Shown piece by piece: positions 1 through 6,720 of a DNA stretch of 18,238 nt. The DNA is from an uncultured Lachnospiraceae bacterium (lineage in GTDB: Bacteria > Bacillota > Clostridia > Lachnospirales > Lachnospiraceae). Positions within the stretch are counted from its first letter, which is position 1, and the number at the start of each line of letters is the position of its first letter. The notes beneath the pieces are model-generated. The model was not told the origin of the DNA and ran no database searches. It saw only the letters and a program-made list of their open reading frames with translations. The position numbers and the translations under genes are program-made. The stretch is taken from NCBI GenBank assembly GCA_948794795.1, contig CAQGLR010000059.1, forward strand, positions 1 to 18,238, given 5' to 3'.

Positions 1-200
1 CTTGCTTAAGTTCGCACTTATGGGTACTTTAACCCCGCCAGTGCTTGTATCCTGTCTTAGGTTTTATAAAAGAAATGCCAATTTCTTTTATAAAACAAGG
101 ATACTATGCACTGTTGCGTGGGTTATCGTAGCGGAAGCGTACCCCTGTGTGGAATATTCTGGCTCTGGCATGGAAACCGTCCGTCCCCTCAAAAATAAAT
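1..200 (+). ncRNA. ssrS: 6S RNA (5' end outside window)
   Basis: The stretch folds into one long interrupted hairpin, the shape of 6S RNA, which binds the housekeeping RNA polymerase by mimicking an open promoter. Visible pairings, from inside out, are 61-76 with 81-96 (16 perfect pairs, loop GCCA), 47-53 with 98-104, 41-44 with 108-111, and GGGTAC 22-27 with GTACCC 139-144. Between the last two lies a large asymmetric bubble (28-40 opposite 112-138), where the promoter-like bubble should be. Weaker pairing continues at 11-17 with 147-154. The 5' strand of the closing stem would lie before base 1. As I recall, 6S genes in Bacillus and relatives sit near aspS, rarA and the yrvO-trmU cysteine desulfurase/thiolase genes, which fits the operon that follows. 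The open frame across 2-202 has no ribosome binding site and no recognisable product. The 3' end is approximate. A different structured RNA is the main alternative. Confidence 0.6.
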
Positions 201-250
201 AGAAATTATTGGAATTTATGAAACGGATGCGCTCAAATTATTTTAAAATA

Positions 251-278
251 TTGACAATATAAATAGTAGTGTTATAAT
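251..278 (+). promoter_or_regulatory. sigma-A promoter of the nifS-iscU-mnmA operon
   Basis: A perfect -35 box TTGACA (251-256) and a perfect -10 box TATAAT (273-278) are separated by 16 bp. The start of transcription would fall near 285, leaving a leader of about 70 nt before the first start codon. I see no clear operator in this leader. Confidence 0.85.
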
Positions 279-353
279 TAACCTGAAAGAAATCATACTA
301 GATTACTATGATATATTTATGGGTTTTAAATTATTAATGACTGGAGGTATACA

Positions 354-1532
354 ATGGATAAATATATTTATCTGGATAACGCTTCTACAACACAGGTTTA
401 TCCAGAAGTTTTTGAGGCAATGGAACCATATTTTACAGAATATTATGCTAATCCGTCAAGCGTATACAGTTTTGCGGAAAGAAGCAAGAAAGCTGTAGAA
501 GAGGCAAGAAATATAATTGCGGGCTTTATAGGAGCAAAGACAGAAGAAATATACTTTACTGCAGGAGGCAGTGAGTCGGACAACTGGGCTATAAAAGAAA
601 CAGCCAGGGCCTATGCAGATAAAGGGAAACATATTATCACTACAACAATAGAACACCATGCAGTGCTTCATACATGCCAGGCACTTGAGAAACAGGGATT
701 TGAAGTTACTTATGTAAATGTTGGCAGTGATGGTATTGTTAAACTTGATGAATTAAAAGCTGCTATACGTCCAGATACAATTTTAATATCAGTTATGGCT
801 GCTAATAATGAAATAGGGTCTATACAGCCTCTTGCTGAAATAGGTGCACTGGCAAAAGAGAAAGGGATATTGTTCCATACAGATGCAGTACAAGCATTTG
901 GGCATATTCCAGTAAATGTTGATGAGCTTGGCATAGATATGCTTAGTGCAAGCGGCCATAAGATTAATGGGCCTAAAGGCGTAGGGATTATGTATATAAG
1001 GCGTGGTTTAAAGACAGGCTCATTTATACATGGAGGGGCACAGGAAAGACGCAGAAGGGCAGGTACCCATAATGTAACAGGGATTGCTGGTATAGGCAAA
1101 GCTGTAGAAATTGCTGCCAGAACTCTTAAACAGAGGGCAGAATATGAAACAAACCTTAGGAATTACCTTATAGACAGTGTAATAGATGAAATCCCATATA
1201 CAAGACTTAACGGGCACAGGGAGGAGAGGCTTCCTAATAATGCAAGCTTCTGCTTCAGGTTTATTGAAGGTGAATCATTAATTATGCTTTTAGACCAGAA
1301 CGGAATATGTGCTTCAAGTGGTTCTGCATGTACATCAGGTTCACTTGACCCGTCACATGTGCTTCTTGCAATAGGGCTTCCGCATGAAATAGCACATGGT
1401 TCATTAAGGCTCACATTATCAGAAAAAACTACAAAAGAAGATATAGATTTTACAGTTAGTAAATTAAAAGAAATAGTAGAAAAATTAAGAAGCATGTCAC
1501 CATTGTATGAGGATTTTATAAAACAGCAGTAA
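354..1532 (+). CDS. nifS: cysteine desulfurase (NifS/IscS family)
   Basis: This is a cytosolic PLP enzyme that removes sulfur from L-cysteine as an enzyme-bound persulfide and passes it to Fe-S scaffolds and to tRNA thiolases. The 392-residue length is normal. The N-terminus YLDNASTT is typical. H101 in TTTIEHHAV stacks on the cofactor. K203 in SASGHKINGPKG is the Schiff-base lysine. C326 in SSGSACTSG is the persulfide cysteine; the short loop around it resembles NifS/IscS group I enzymes. GGAGG at 343-347 supports the ATG at 354. It is first in an operon with the IscU-like scaffold (26-bp gap) and mnmA, so it probably serves both Fe-S assembly and tRNA 2-thiouridine. It could equally be named iscS. 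Confidence 0.95.
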   Translation: MDKYIYLDNASTTQVYPEVFEAMEPYFTEYYANPSSVYSFAERSKKAVEEARNIIAGFIGAKTEEIYFTAGGSESDNWAIKETARAYADKGKHIITTTIEHHAVLHTCQALEKQGFEVTYVNVGSDGIVKLDELKAAIRPDTILISVMAANNEIGSIQPLAEIGALAKEKGILFHTDAVQAFGHIPVNVDELGIDMLSASGHKINGPKGVGIMYIRRGLKTGSFIHGGAQERRRRAGTHNVTGIAGIGKAVEIAARTLKQRAEYETNLRNYLIDSVIDEIPYTRLNGHREERLPNNASFCFRFIEGESLIMLLDQNGICASSGSACTSGSLDPSHVLLAIGLPHEIAHGSLRLTLSEKTTKEDIDFTVSKLKEIVEKLRSMSPLYEDFIKQQ

Positions 1533-1558
1533 TATGGATGGCAGAAAGGAGCAGGCAT

Positions 1559-2005
1559 ATGTATAGCGAAAAAGTTATGGATCATTTTTCAAATCCAAGA
1601 AATGTTGGTGAAATAGAGAATGCAAGTGGTACAGGTACAGTAGGGAATGCCAAATGTGGCGATATAATGAGGATGTATCTTGATATTGACAATGATACAA
1701 GGGTTATAAAAGACTGCAAATTTAAAACTTTTGGATGTGGTGCAGCAGTAGCAACAAGCAGCATGGCTACAGAACTTGTGAAAGGAAAGACTGTAGAAGA
1801 GGCTCTTAAAGTTACAAATAAAGCTGTTATGGAAGCACTTGACGGGCTTCCGCCAGTGAAAGTACACTGTTCGCTTCTTGCAGAAGAAGCAATACATGCA
1901 GCGCTTTGGGATTATGCAGAAAAGAACGGTATTGTAATAGAAGGTTTAGAAAAGCCTGTTAATGATATTGGTGAGAAAGAGGAAGAAATAGAGGAAGTGT
2001 ATTAA
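1559..2005 (+). CDS. iscU: IscU/NifU-like Fe-S cluster assembly scaffold
   Basis: This is a 148-residue IscU-type scaffold on which an Fe-S cluster is built from the sulfur supplied by the preceding desulfurase. The N-terminus MYSEKVMDHFSNPRNVG is the family signature. The three cluster-ligand cysteines are C33 (AKCGD, with the usual Asp35), C60 (FGCGAA) and C104 (VHCSLL). I start it at 1559 because AAAGGAG (1545-1551) sits 7 nt upstream. The in-frame ATG at 1538 has no ribosome binding site and would add seven residues ahead of the conserved N-terminus. The C-terminus carries an acidic tail rich in Glu (about residues 138-147), which is not part of the fold. It is translationally close to its neighbours: 26 bp after nifS and 22 bp before mnmA. 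Confidence 0.93.
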   Translation: MYSEKVMDHFSNPRNVGEIENASGTGTVGNAKCGDIMRMYLDIDNDTRVIKDCKFKTFGCGAAVATSSMATELVKGKTVEEALKVTNKAVMEALDGLPPVKVHCSLLAEEAIHAALWDYAEKNGIVIEGLEKPVNDIGEKEEEIEEVY

Positions 2006-2027
2006 TATATATGGGGAGGCAATGCTG

Positions 2028-3089
2028 ATGGGTAAAGAAACTGTTGTAACTGGTATGTCTGGAGGTGTTGATTCTTCTGTTGCAGCATATCTCCTTAAAG
2101 AACAGGGTTATAATGTGATTGGTGTAACAATGCAGACATGGGATGGCAAAGAAGCACAAGAAGGAGGAAGCTGTGCTTCTGCTATAGAAGATGCAGGACG
2201 TGTTGCAAAGCGGCTGGGAATACCTTATTACGTAATTGATGTCCAGGAAGAATTCTGCAGAAACGTAAAAAGGTATTTTATAGATGAATATAGGAAAGGT
2301 AATACACCTAATCCATGTATTGCATGTAATAAATATATTAAATGGGGGGAACTGTTAAAATATTCTGCTGGTATTGGTGCAGATTATATTGCTACAGGGC
2401 ATTATGCACGTATAATTAAGCTTGGAAATGGACGTTATACAGTAAGTGAGTCTGTGGCTGGTAAAAAAGACCAGGCATATGTGCTTTACAGCCTGGACCA
2501 GGACCAGCTGGCACATACATTAATGCCGCTTGGGGATTATACAAAGGAAGAAATAAGAAATATTGCAGGTAAAGCTGGTTTAGAAGTAGCAAGTAAAAGC
2601 GAAAGCCAGGATATTTGTTTTATACCAGACCACGATTATGCAGGATTTATTGAAAGAGAAACCGGTGAAAAATGTATTCCAGGTAATTTTATTGATGATA
2701 ATGGAACTATACTTGGGGTACATAAAGGTATTGAACATTATACAATAGGACAGAGAAAAGGGTTAAACCTGCCAGCAAAGCAGCCTTATTATGTAAAAAA
2801 GATTATTCCGGCAACACGTGAAGTAGTGCTTGGTGGTGCAGATAGTGTATTTACAGATACAGTATATGTAGATAATATAAATTATATGGCAGTTGAAAAA
2901 CTAGAAAAGCCACACAGGCTTAAAGCAAAGATAAGATATGCACATGCAGGTGCAGAGTGTGAACTTATTCCTCTTGGAAATGGACAGGCAGAATGTAAAT
3001 TTAATGAGAAACAGAGAGCAGTAACACCAGGACAGGCTGTTGTATTTTATGAAAATGGTTATGTATTTGGTGGTGGGACAATAAAGTGA
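2028..3089 (+). CDS. mnmA: tRNA-specific 2-thiouridylase MnmA
   Basis: MnmA adenylates U34 of the Lys, Glu and Gln tRNAs and replaces its 2-oxygen with sulfur passed from a cysteine desulfurase. The 353 residues begin with the ATP-binding PP-loop SGGVDSS. The two catalytic cysteines are C97 in NPCIAC and C197 in SQDICF (numbering from 2028), close to C102 and C199 of the E. coli enzyme. TGHYAR and the C-terminal beta-barrel motif PGQAVVFY are also present. There are two candidate starts. The ATG at 2028 lies 8 nt after GGGGAGG (2013-2019), while the ATG at 2022 would be only 2 nt away, so 2028 is preferred. Its place in an operon with the desulfurase suggests a dedicated sulfur donor, as with yrvO-trmU in Bacillus. 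Confidence 0.95.
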   Translation: MGKETVVTGMSGGVDSSVAAYLLKEQGYNVIGVTMQTWDGKEAQEGGSCASAIEDAGRVAKRLGIPYYVIDVQEEFCRNVKRYFIDEYRKGNTPNPCIACNKYIKWGELLKYSAGIGADYIATGHYARIIKLGNGRYTVSESVAGKKDQAYVLYSLDQDQLAHTLMPLGDYTKEEIRNIAGKAGLEVASKSESQDICFIPDHDYAGFIERETGEKCIPGNFIDDNGTILGVHKGIEHYTIGQRKGLNLPAKQPYYVKKIIPATREVVLGGADSVFTDTVYVDNINYMAVEKLEKPHRLKAKIRYAHAGAECELIPLGNGQAECKFNEKQRAVTPGQAVVFYENGYVFGGGTIK

Positions 3090-3112
3090 ACGCTTTATGC
3101 GTCCACTTTATT
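3080..3112. terminator. hairpin between convergent mnmA and purine nucleoside phosphorylase genes
   Basis: AATAAAGTG (3080-3088) pairs with CACTTTATT (3104-3112). After one A-C mismatch the inner ACGC/GCGT pairs close a 5-nt loop, giving 13 pairs. It overlaps the mnmA stop codon (3087-3089) and lies 26 bp from the end of the opposite gene, so it could serve both directions. There is no run of T after the stem beyond the AT-rich stem base, so termination strength is uncertain. Confidence 0.5.
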
Positions 3113-3138
3113 GCTGCTGCCATAAAACTTCTTGCCAG

Positions 3139-3972
3139 TCAGACAGCTTTATCAATATTTTTAATACATTCTGTTACAAGCTTTTTAAACAGAGGTGCAA
3201 CCCTGTCAGCAGTTTCTTGTACTTCTTTATGTGTCAGAGGGTTAGCTGTAATTCCGCAACCCATATTAGAGATACATGATATTCCACAAATCATCATTCC
3301 CATATGGTTTGCTGCTACTGCTTCACATGCAGTGCTCATACCTACTGCATCAGCGCCAAGAGTGCGGCACATACGTACTTCTGATGGTGATTCATAGTTA
3401 GGGCCTGTAAGCTGTATATAAACACCTTCCTGTAATGGGATATCAAGCAGTGCTGCAGTACGTCTTATAACTTTCTGGAGTTCTTTGTCATATATATTGC
3501 TCATATCAGGGAAACGTACACCAAGTTCATCAATATTTGGCCCAATAAGTGGTGATGGCACAAAATTGGCAATCTGGTCTTTGATAAGCATAAAATCACC
3601 TGCCTGGAAGCTCATATTAATACCACCAGATGCATTAGTCAGGAACAGGACTTTGGCACCCATAAGCTTCATAAGCCTTATTGGAAGTACAACATCGCTT
3701 ATATCATATCCTTCATAATAGTGTACCCTGCCTTTCATACATACAACAGGTACTTCATCTACATATCCAAAGATATATTTTCCCTGGTGTCCTGGAACTG
3801 TTGAAACAGGAAAACCTTCAATATCATGGTAGTCAAGTTCTGCTACTACTTTTATGCCATCTGCATAGTCACCAAGCCCTGAACCAAGCACAAGTGCTAT
3901 CTTTGGTTCAAAATCAATTTTCTCTTTAAAACAATCATAACATTTTATAAGTTTATCATATACCTTACCCAT
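3139..3972 (-). CDS. punA: purine nucleoside phosphorylase (trimeric, 6-oxopurine type)
   Basis: This cytosolic enzyme of purine salvage splits inosine, guanosine and their deoxy forms with phosphate, releasing base and (deoxy)ribose-1-phosphate. The 277 residues match the trimeric PNP family along their length: LGSGLG with phosphate-binding S31, GHQGKY, GRVHYYEGY with H84, NASGGIN, and GPNYESPSEVR with E194 as the purine contact. M212 in GMST contacts the ribose. N236 in SNMGCGI corresponds to the Asn that makes the family specific for 6-oxopurines. GGAGG (complement of 3981-3985) lies 8 nt before the ATG. It is second in a minus-strand unit, 23 bp behind the AbiEi-like gene, and has no promoter of its own in that gap. 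Confidence 0.93.
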   Translation of the reverse strand: MGKVYDKLIKCYDCFKEKIDFEPKIALVLGSGLGDYADGIKVVAELDYHDIEGFPVSTVPGHQGKYIFGYVDEVPVVCMKGRVHYYEGYDISDVVLPIRLMKLMGAKVLFLTNASGGINMSFQAGDFMLIKDQIANFVPSPLIGPNIDELGVRFPDMSNIYDKELQKVIRRTAALLDIPLQEGVYIQLTGPNYESPSEVRMCRTLGADAVGMSTACEAVAANHMGMMICGISCISNMGCGITANPLTHKEVQETADRVAPLFKKLVTECIKNIDKAV

Positions 3973-3995
3973 TTAAGTATCCTCCGTCCTGGTTT

Positions 3996-4610
3996 TTATT
4001 CTTCAATCTGGTTAAGCTTTATACGGACAATTTTACCTACGCGCATTGCGTCAGCATATGCGAGAAGCCTGTCCATCTGGTTGCCATTCCTTTCAAGGAA
4101 ATTGCTTATAACAAGGTCAAGCATCTCCTGGCCTATATCATCCCTGAAACGTATACAATCGCATACACTTCTTTCAACACCATATACACGTATCTGGCCA
4201 TATGGTGTCTCTACAGTGTCCATATCCTGTTCAAATGCAAGGTTTGAATAATAATGCCTGCATACAGGGAAGTTAAGCTGCATGCGTGAGCGGTCAGTTT
4301 TCAGGGTGGCAACTGATAATGTTTCTGGCATCTTGTCAATAAGTCCATGGAAATAACAAGCGCTGTCTGCACATATAACAGCTCTTGGATTAACCATACA
4401 TGCTTCTATAAACTGGTAGTTCTCTGGTTTGCCGTTCTCTTCATCAATAAGCCAGTAGAAACCATGTGACACATGTTCAACAATCCCTTTGTTTACAAGT
4501 TCTTTAATTTGTACTGTAGTAATCTTGGCATCTTTAAGTTCCGAAGCGTTCCTGTATCCGTTGCCGCTTTCAAATAGTGCAATTACTTTCTGGTATGTGC
4601 TAAGTAACAT
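3996..4610 (-). CDS. AbiEi-type antitoxin-like protein, no partner toxin
   Basis: The 204 residues resemble the antitoxin half of type IV AbiE toxin-antitoxin systems. An N-terminal winged helix of the AbiEi_4 type spans about residues 1-55, with LSTYQKVIALFE and a beta-hairpin ending GFYWL. The C-terminal part carries CADSACYFHGL and the TPYGQIRVYGVERSVCDCIR segment typical of these proteins. In AbiE pairs the antitoxin represses its own operon and opposes the nucleotidyltransferase AbiEii. Neither flank encodes an AbiEii, so this copy is an orphan. AGGAGG (complement of 4618-4622) lies 7 nt before the ATG at 4610; an upstream in-frame ATG at 4643 lies beyond this ribosome site and is not used here. 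It precedes purine nucleoside phosphorylase by 23 bp and a promoter lies at 4705-4733. It may simply be a transcription regulator of that unit. Confidence 0.75.
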   Translation of the reverse strand: MLLSTYQKVIALFESGNGYRNASELKDAKITTVQIKELVNKGIVEHVSHGFYWLIDEENGKPENYQFIEACMVNPRAVICADSACYFHGLIDKMPETLSVATLKTDRSRMQLNFPVCRHYYSNLAFEQDMDTVETPYGQIRVYGVERSVCDCIRFRDDIGQEMLDLVISNFLERNGNQMDRLLAYADAMRVGKIVRIKLNQIEE

Positions 4611-4704
4611 AGTAAATCCTCCTTTTTCCCCTATAAACCACATAAGAAATATAGTTAGTACATTTTTAATGTGGTCTGTGAAATAAAATCTTTATATTGG
4701 GTTT

Positions 4705-4733
4705 ATTATATCACTTGTAAATGGATTTGTAAA
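4705..4733 (-). promoter_or_regulatory. sigma-A promoter of the AbiEi-like/PNP unit
   Basis: On the minus strand TTTACA (complement of 4728-4733) and a perfect TATAAT (complement of 4705-4710) are 17 bp apart. A second TTTACA begins inside the spacer. Transcription would start near 4698, giving a leader of almost 90 nt. If the AbiEi-like protein regulates itself, as known AbiEi proteins do, its operator should be near here; I see no convincing long inverted repeat. Confidence 0.7.
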
Positions 4734-4872
4734 CTTATAAATAGATTTTCACTTATTTTTTATTACACAGATATTTAGTAAATATATATTTCTATATACG
4801 GTATTTTATTTTGGATAATTTAGATTTTTCAGTATTCTATATTTTTTTGGGGGAGGAATAATTATAACATAT

Positions 4873-4908
4873 AAAAAAGCCCCCTATCATCATAATTGGG
4901 AGCTTTTA
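4873..4908 (-). terminator. terminator-like hairpin downstream of the CD3324-type gene
   Basis: AAAAAGCCCCC pairs with GGGAGCTTTT across a loop of about 14 nt with one C-A mismatch. Read on the minus strand the stem is followed by CTTTTTTAT, so it can end the transcript of the gene that stops at 5053, before the promoter at 4705-4733. On the plus strand it is also followed by a T-rich tract and could work both ways. Confidence 0.5.
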
Positions 4909-5052
4909 TTTATTGGAAACTAATATATTAGTGTACTGTCCAGGCTTTTTTATATTTAGTGTTTAGCCAATTTTATATTACTTTACAAAAAATAATAAAA
5001 ATAACAGAATTTTAAATTTTATCTGTATAAGACACTATCCAGTTTCACAATT

Positions 5053-5322
5053 TTAATCTTCACTTGAATACAAGATACGTTGTATACTTTTCTGCGAAAG
5101 AAAATATTTTTCTGCAAGTTGTTTTATTGTATACCCACTGGAATAATCTTTCTTTATCTTTAAATTCCGTTCCGTCAGTTCTTTACGTGTTTCTGTCTGT
5201 TCACCCCAGTGACGGCGCTCGTTTTTACGTCTTGGTATGTATATGCTTTCTCCTGCTACATATTCCTGTATTTGTTCAAGAAGTTCCAGTGGCAGGACTT
5301 CCTCTGCTCTTTTATAGCCCAT
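5053..5322 (-). CDS. CD3324-family small HTH protein
   Basis: The 89-residue protein matches what I recall of the CD3324 family, found in Clostridia and Bacilli and of unknown function. The N-terminus MGYKRAEEVLPLELLEQIQEYV is followed by GESIYIPRRK and then a helix-turn-helix of about residues 58-86 (SGYTIKQLAEKYFLSQKSIQRIL). The HTH predicts DNA binding and transcription control. The upstream ribosome site AGGAGG (complement of 5328-5333) is 5 nt before the ATG. A long leader of about 180 nt separates it from a candidate promoter. No target gene is evident; the nearest downstream genes on its strand are the AbiEi-like protein and purine nucleoside phosphorylase. Confidence 0.8.
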   Translation of the reverse strand: MGYKRAEEVLPLELLEQIQEYVAGESIYIPRRKNERRHWGEQTETRKELTERNLKIKKDYSSGYTIKQLAEKYFLSQKSIQRILYSSED

Positions 5323-5353
5323 TTTTGCCTCCTAAATAATGTTATTTATGGCA

Positions 5354-5390
5354 AGCACCGGCTATCTTGGCATTTTTGCTATAGCTGGTG
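5354..5390 (-). promoter_or_regulatory. stable hairpin in the leader of the CD3324-type gene
   Basis: GCACCGGCTAT and ATAGCTGGTGC form an 11-pair stem (one G-U pair on the plus-strand reading), with GCA/TGC pairs possible inside the 15-nt loop. There is no following T run, so it is not an intrinsic terminator. It lies in the predicted 5' leader of the CD3324-type gene, just after the stop of a possible 17-codon ORF, so a role in translation or mRNA stability is possible. Confidence 0.4.
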
Positions 5391-5444
5391 CTACGCAAAG
5401 CTAATAAGTCCTTTTAATAAACTTTTATAACTAAATAAAAACAC
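5391..5444 (-). CDS. possible 17-residue hydrophobic leader peptide
   Basis: A GTG-initiated frame encodes MFLFSYKSLLKGLISFA and ends in TAG directly before the hairpin at 5354-5390. Its ribosome site AAAGGAGGG (complement of 5452-5460) is close to the ideal anti-16S complement and lies 7-8 nt from the GTG. That is stronger than the site of many full genes in this window and serves no other frame that I can find. An overlapping ATG is too close to the site. The peptide is hydrophobic with two lysines. Its small size means chance cannot be excluded without conservation. Confidence 0.3.
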   Translation of the reverse strand: MFLFSYKSLLKGLISFA

Positions 5445-5495
5445 TAGACATCCCTCCTTTATCTTATCTATAAATTACTGTTATTACGTAAGCCA

Positions 5496-5529
5496 GGTCT
5501 TTGGACTCCTATAATTATAATATCCGTAC
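5496..5529 (-). promoter_or_regulatory. candidate promoter of the CD3324-type gene
   Basis: On the minus strand a partial -35 TTGCCT is followed after about 16 bp by a perfect TATAAT within TATTATAATTATAGG. Transcription would begin around 5500, leaving a leader of about 180 nt that carries the 17-codon ORF and the hairpin. The -35 box matches the consensus at four of six bases, so the call is moderate. Confidence 0.4.
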
Positions 5530-5694
5530 AATACCAGGCAATTATATAAATTATAACATTTATAAGAGAGAATGTCGACGCTTAAAAACTTTTATAAAAA
5601 AGCTTAGGGAGGTTATTATTAAGAAGTAAATCTTTTAAAGGACTTATCCATTAGATTTGTATAAAGTACAAAAGTACAGTGTATTTTAAAAATG

Positions 5695-5723
5695 TTGTCA
5701 TTTGGGGGAAGGTATGATAACAT
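5695..5723 (+). promoter_or_regulatory. candidate promoter of the zinc-ribbon gene
   Basis: TTGTCA (5695-5700) and TAACAT (5718-5723) are 17 bp apart. The -35 box matches the consensus at five of six bases and the -10 box at four. TATGAT overlaps just upstream as an alternative -10. The leader to the start codon would be about 30 nt. Confidence 0.35.
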
Positions 5724-5761
5724 AATGTTATAGCATTTACAGCATGACAGGAGGTAAGTAT

Positions 5762-6685
5762 ATGTGGTGTCCAAAATGTAAGACAGAATACCAGAAAGGG
5801 ATTACAATATGTGCTGAATGTGGTTCAGGACTGGTAGAAGGAACTGAGGATGATTTTGTAGTATCTGTTTTATGTGAATTAAAAGAAGAAACAACGGCAA
5901 CTAAGCTTATGGAATACCTGGAGTTTTCAGGTATTGGAAAGGCAGGTATAAAAGAAGAAAACGGTGTATTTTCAATAACAGTGCCTGACAGCCAGTATAA
6001 ACAGGCAGAAAAACTGTTGCGTGGTTTTATGATTGCTTTGCAGGAAGACCAGGAAAACAACAGCGGGGAGAGCATACAAGAAGAAGTTTATTATGAAGAT
6101 ATGCTGCCTGGTGAAGAAGAAATACGGTTACAAAATAATACAGTTACAGAAGAGGAGGACAAGCAGGGACAGACAAATAAAAAAGCAGATGAATCTCCAG
6201 AAGGAATTTTGTATAATTCTTCTAAAACATACACTAAGAAAGCAGATGAATACAAAGATGTAAAGGTTTCGGGCATTACATTTGTTGTATTTGGGTTAAT
6301 TGGTGCTTTATACCTTATTTTATGTGAACTTGAGGTATTACCTATAAGCTATAATAAAATTGTATTTATATGTCTTTTATGTATGTTTATAATATTTACA
6401 GCATGGGGTACTTTAACAGTGTTTAAATCCAGGAAAATAAAAGGGCAGATAGAAGAAGAAGAGACGCTTACAGCTGGAATAAAAGAATGGATTGATGCGA
6501 ATGTTACAAGTGAAATGATAGAAAGCTGGAAAGACAAAAATGCTTCAGAAGAAGAAAATGAGCTTATTATAATATCACAGCTTGGCACAAAACTTATTAA
6601 TTATTATACAGAACTTGATACTTCATATCTGGAAATGGTGGCGGATGAATATTTTAATGAAAAACTGTCCCACAATAATGTATAA
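5762..6685 (+). CDS. zinc-ribbon, DUF2007-like, two-helix membrane protein
   Basis: The 307 residues start with a zinc ribbon (C3-x2-C6 and C17-x2-C20). A small alpha/beta domain follows, about residues 31-90, resembling DUF2007 (putative signal-transducing domain), with FVVSVLCEL and TATKLMEYLEFSGI. An acidic, low-complexity linker covers about 95-165. Two transmembrane segments cover about 170-189 and 199-220, and the C-terminal part is a charged helical domain. AGGAGG (5749-5754) is 7 nt before the ATG at 5762 and overlaps an alternative upstream in-frame ATG at 5744, so 5762 is chosen. The function is unknown. The architecture suggests a membrane-anchored sensor or assembly factor with its ribbon in the cytosol. 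The next gene starts 35 bp later, probably in the same transcript. Confidence 0.65.
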   Translation: MWCPKCKTEYQKGITICAECGSGLVEGTEDDFVVSVLCELKEETTATKLMEYLEFSGIGKAGIKEENGVFSITVPDSQYKQAEKLLRGFMIALQEDQENNSGESIQEEVYYEDMLPGEEEIRLQNNTVTEEEDKQGQTNKKADESPEGILYNSSKTYTKKADEYKDVKVSGITFVVFGLIGALYLILCELEVLPISYNKIVFICLLCMFIIFTAWGTLTVFKSRKIKGQIEEEETLTAGIKEWIDANVTSEMIESWKDKNASEEENELIIISQLGTKLINYYTELDTSYLEMVADEYFNEKLSHNNV

Positions 6686-6720
6686 TATTAATAGTAAAGA
6701 TAGTGCAGAAGGAGGGCTTT

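Larger units (their letters stand above)
4611..5052. other. gene-free stretch with promoter, palindrome and terminator-like hairpin
   Basis: This 442-bp AT-rich gap separates the CD3324-type gene from the AbiEi-like gene, both on the minus strand. It holds the promoter at 4705-4733, a hairpin at 4873-4908 and a perfect 14-bp palindrome ACTAATATATTAGT at 4919-4932. I see no coding region with a usable ribosome binding site and no RNA gene I recognise. Confidence 0.6.
5323..5761. other. divergent gene-free stretch
   Basis: This 439-bp region lies between the minus-strand CD3324-type gene and the plus-strand zinc-ribbon gene. It holds the leader, mini-ORF and hairpin of the former and a candidate promoter of the latter. 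It also contains AATGTCGAC (5574-5582), a sequence seen again in the cas3 promoter, and AGTACAAAAGTACA near 5666-5679. An AGGGAGG at about 5606-5612 is not followed by a usable start codon. Confidence 0.5.

Noticed and set aside
2..202. Open frame of 66 codons on the plus strand
   Set aside because: It lies within the structured RNA read as 6S, has no ribosome binding site and no recognisable protein features.
1163..1585. Minus-strand open frames of 60-140 codons opposite nifS and iscU
   Set aside because: They are shadows of well-supported plus-strand genes and lack ribosome sites and protein-family features.
4919..4932. Perfect 14-bp palindrome ACTAATATATTAGT
   Set aside because: It is purely AT-rich apart from its ends, in an AT-rich gap away from either promoter, and I cannot link it to a known regulator; chance is likely.
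4933..5043. GTACTGTCCAG and ACACTATCCAG as possible ends of an insertion-sequence remnant
   Set aside because: The two are in the same orientation, only partly alike, and no transposase fragment lies between them.
5349..5412. Part of a cyclic-di-GMP-I (GEMM) riboswitch: GGCAA, a stem, then ACGCAAAGC on the plus strand
   Set aside because: The second half of the aptamer (the GTAGCCGGGTTACCG region) is missing within the normal distance, the downstream plus-strand gene is 350 bp away, and the segment is better explained as part of a minus-strand leader.
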